From: CAYVUV01 sp964455095
GTDB lineage: Bacteria > Desulfobacterota > Binatia > HRBIN30 > CADEER01
Length of the DNA: 6,946 nt
Direction: 5' to 3'
Assembly (NCBI GenBank): GCA_964455095.1
Contig: CAYVUV010000389.1
Location: forward strand, 1-6,946
The notes beneath the pieces were generated by a model that was not told where the DNA came from, did not search any database, and was given only the letters and a program-made list of their open reading frames with translations. The position numbers and the translations under genes were made by a program. Of the stretch, positions 5,629 through 6,946 are shown one piece after another (within the stretch, counting starts at the first letter, position 1; each line of letters opens with the position of its first letter).

Positions 5629-6165
5629 TCACCGGCCGAGCTCCGCGAGCAACACCTCGGCCGCCGCGTTGACTTCCTGCATCGCAGCAGTAGCCGCGGC
5701 GGCGCCGCCGGCGGCGGCGGGGGGGTTGTGGCGCGCGACCTCGCGCGTGCGCGCCCGCACCTTCTCGACCGTGAGCTGCTCGACCGGCCCGAATCGCAGG
5801 ACCACGCGCGCCAGCGCCGGCGACATCCTCGAGCTCGGCGCCGGCGCCGCTGCAGGACGCCGGCGCCGCCCCGAGCTCGCCGCCGGCCTCTCTTCGCCGA
5901 ACAACCCGCCGAGCATGCCGCCGAGCAGCTCGCCGAGGTCGCCCAGGTCGAAGGCGTGGCCCCGCCGAGCTCCCTGCACCTCGACCTGGCGCGCGTGCGC
6001 GTAGCACAGCGCCGGGGGCAGCTCGAAGTGGCCGGGCGTGGCCTCGCCGCGAGCTGCAGGGTAGGCGTCGCACGTGACGATCGGCAGCGACGCGCCCGAC
6101 AACCGGAACTCGCAGCGCAGCTCGCCCGGGCCCGGCCGCGGCGGCGCCTTCTTACTCGGCGGCAT
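5629..6165 (-). CDS. Zinc-finger-like protein with degenerate C-terminal J-domain
   Basis: 178 residues from ATG 6165, overlapping the previous gene by 14 bp; only a weak GGTGA ribosome site is seen. A basic/Pro start is followed by a possible zinc site (Cys18, Cys32, and Cys54-x2-His57 in ALCYAHARQ). Next comes a Gly/Leu/Phe-rich stretch at 72-90 (FDLGDLGELLGGMLGGLFG) resembling a DnaJ G/F linker, then an Arg/Ala/Pro linker. Residues about 124-176 match the J-domain layout: FGPVEQLTVEKVRARTREVA, an HNPP loop, then an Ala-rich run and MQEVNAAAEVLLAEL, the usual final helix with its conserved Asn-Ala. The HPD tripeptide that stimulates DnaK is absent (HNPP in its place), so classical co-chaperone activity is unlikely. 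The J-domain call rests on pattern alone. An unrelated helical hairpin is the alternative. Confidence 0.75.
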   Translation of the reverse strand: MPPSKKAPPRPGPGELRCEFRLSGASLPIVTCDAYPAARGEATPGHFELPPALCYAHARQVEVQGARRGHAFDLGDLGELLGGMLGGLFGEERPAASSGRRRRPAAAPAPSSRMSPALARVVLRFGPVEQLTVEKVRARTREVARHNPPAAAGGAAAATAAMQEVNAAAEVLLAELGR

Positions 6166-6589
6166 CAGTCACCGTCGCCGGCGGCGCGATCTGGACCAGC
6201 GCGAGCACGGCGCGATAGTAGCCCTCCTCGAGCTGGTGGCCGCGCTCGCCCATGCGGCTGTGGCCGTGGAGCAAGTCGCCCATGTGGAACTCGTCATCAG
6301 CGCGGCCGTCGGTGCCGATCGCCTTGCCGCCCTCGAGGCGGAAGCCGGCCGCGATCATCCGCGCGCCGAGACCGGAGATCCGGCACTCCCGCACGAGCAC
6401 GACGGCGGCGCGCTGGAAGAGCTCGCCGAACGGGCCGCCGAGCTCCGCGGCCGCCCGCTCGACCTCTTGCAGCTCGAGGCGCCGACGCTTGGCGAGATCC
6501 TCGAGCTGGCGCCGGGCGCTGGCCACGATCGACTCTGCCTCTGCCGCCACCGATGCGGCGAACTTGCCCAGGTTCTTCAGGTCAGCCAC
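6152..6589 (-). CDS. Coiled-coil protein, unknown function
   Basis: 145 residues from GTG 6589, which is preceded by an almost ideal Shine-Dalgarno (AAGGAGGTGA, 6593-6602). This decides for the GTG. It overlaps the preceding zinc-finger gene by 8 bp and the following gene by 14 bp. Residues about 8-50 form a continuous Ala/Glu/Arg-rich helix, probably a coiled coil (SARRQLEDLAKRRRLELQEV). A second part around 52-85 is mixed (FGELFQRAAVVLVRECRISG, then GARMIAAGFRL). A His/Met/Gly-rich segment lies at 99-118 (DEFHMGDLLHGHSRMGERGH), and a final helix HQLEEGYYRAVLALVQI precedes a short acidic tail. No family is recognised, and the His cluster might bind metal. Clustering with two zinc-finger-like proteins suggests a shared small complex, which is inference. 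Confidence 0.8.
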   Translation of the reverse strand: MADLKNLGKFAASVAAEAESIVASARRQLEDLAKRRRLELQEVERAAAELGGPFGELFQRAAVVLVRECRISGLGARMIAAGFRLEGGKAIGTDGRADDEFHMGDLLHGHSRMGERGHQLEEGYYRAVLALVQIAPPATVTDAAE

Positions 6590-6839
6590 GGGTCACCTCC
6601 TTGGTTGCGTTGTCGGCCTTCGAGCAGCGCGCGCGATGGCTCGCCGCGTCCCTCTCCGTCGTCTTCACGCCGCACGCGCACTGGACCAGCGCCGGCGGCG
6701 CGTGCAGCGGGTCATGGCGGCGCAGCAGCTTGCAGCCGACGCACGCGAACCGGCCGCCCTCGAGGCGCACCCACCCGCGCGGCGCCGGCGTCCCGGCCGG
6801 CAGCCGCTGCTCGCGCGGGCAGTACTCGCAGCGCGCCAT
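6582..6839 (-). CDS. Small protein with two zinc-finger-like motifs
   Basis: 85 residues from ATG 6839; a GTG one codon upstream is possible. The ATG is preferred because it overlaps the upstream stop as TGATG and lies 7 nt from GGAGGTG (6847-6853). Numbered from the ATG, Cys4-x2-Cys7 and Cys33-x2-Cys36 (CEYC and CVGC) form a probable four-Cys zinc ribbon or treble clef. A second motif CACG (Cys54, Cys56), then His68 and Cys72 (SHRARC), resembles a C2HC knuckle. The chain ends KEVTRG. Such small zinc proteins can bind DNA, RNA or protein, and the sequence does not say which. It is the second gene visible in a tightly coupled minus-strand series and supplies the strong ribosome site of the next gene within its own 3' end. 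Confidence 0.8.
   Translation of the reverse strand: MARCEYCPREQRLPAGTPAPRGWVRLEGGRFACVGCKLLRRHDPLHAPPALVQCACGVKTTERDAASHRARCSKADNATKEVTRG
6593..6602 (-). promoter_or_regulatory. Strong ribosome binding site deciding a GTG start
   Basis: AAGGAGGTGA on the minus strand, inside the end of the zinc-finger gene, is an almost complete anti-16S match. The AGGAGG core lies 6 nt before GTG 6589. It justifies the GTG start of the coiled-coil protein. Confidence 0.8.
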
Positions 6840-6946
6840 CACGCCGCACCTCCATCGTCGTCGCCGGCGTCGTCGCGTGGTACCGTCGCCGACGTCGCCC
6901 GATCGCCCGCCGGCGCCTGGCCCCGAGTCCCCCTCGTGTCGACGGC
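6839..6946 (-). CDS. C-terminal end of an upstream gene (5' end outside window)
   Basis: The minus-strand frame is open from the right window edge and ends in TGA at 6841-6839, giving 35 visible residues. They are disordered and acidic (VPRDDAGDDDGGAA at the end). Support comes from the TGATG stop/start overlap with the next gene, whose GGAGGTG ribosome site lies inside this tail; this is a common operon arrangement. The Asp/Gly/Ala composition resembles the linkers of the other proteins here. Nothing can be said about function. A chance open frame in GC-rich DNA is the alternative. Confidence 0.5.
   Translation of the reverse strand, partial: AVDTRGTRGQAPAGDRATSATVPRDDAGDDDGGAA

Noticed and set aside
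1..6946. CRISPR array, tRNA or rRNA genes, insertion sequence ends
   Set aside because: No regularly spaced repeats, tRNA-like cloverleaf or transposase frame seen; non-coding space is limited to short gaps of 20, about 180, 13 and 109 bp.

Overview
This is a 6.9-kb, very GC-rich (near 70%) and almost gap-free stretch. It holds eleven genes or gene fragments, nine on the minus strand and two on the plus strand. Codon use is strongly GC-biased and the proteins carry many Ala/Pro/Gly and Asp-rich linkers. This suggests a high-GC bacterium such as a myxobacterium-like (Myxococcota) lineage, or a virus or integrated element of one. That assignment rests on composition and style only, because no taxonomic marker is present. 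The gene types fit a phage or phage-like element better than a chromosomal metabolic locus: a right-handed beta-helix spike-like protein, a transglutaminase-fold protein fused to membrane-active helices, a very basic small protein, small zinc-finger proteins and a ribbon-helix-helix (RHH) regulator. No capsid, terminase, packaging ATPase, polymerase or integrase is visible, so the kind of element is not settled.

Minus strand, read from the right edge: the tail of an unknown gene (6946-6839), a small two-zinc-finger protein (6839-6582), a coiled-coil protein (6589-6152) and a zinc-finger/J-domain-like protein (6165-5629). These four overlap one another (TGATG, 8 bp, 14 bp) and look translationally coupled. 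A 109-bp gap with two inverted repeats follows, then the large beta-helix protein (5519-3888) and, directly behind it, a highly charged helical protein (3874-3545).

At 3011-3555 the strand switches. A small RHH protein and an ATGA-overlapping protein of unknown function run on the plus strand and converge, with an 11-bp overlap, on the charged helical gene. Their 5' side faces a divergent intergenic region holding two strong palindromes, the natural place for an operator.

Left of that, again on the minus strand, lie an Asp-rich protein with a coiled coil (about 2799-1729), the 502-residue transglutaminase-like/membrane-active protein (1748-240), and the start of a Lys/Arg/Ser-rich protein cut by the window edge (219-1). 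The working picture is a late or structural gene block: a surface or spike protein, a putative entry protein with an enzymatic head and membrane-perturbing helices, and a basic protein that may bind nucleic acid. A small DNA-binding regulator of its own interrupts the block. The functional links between the genes are inference.
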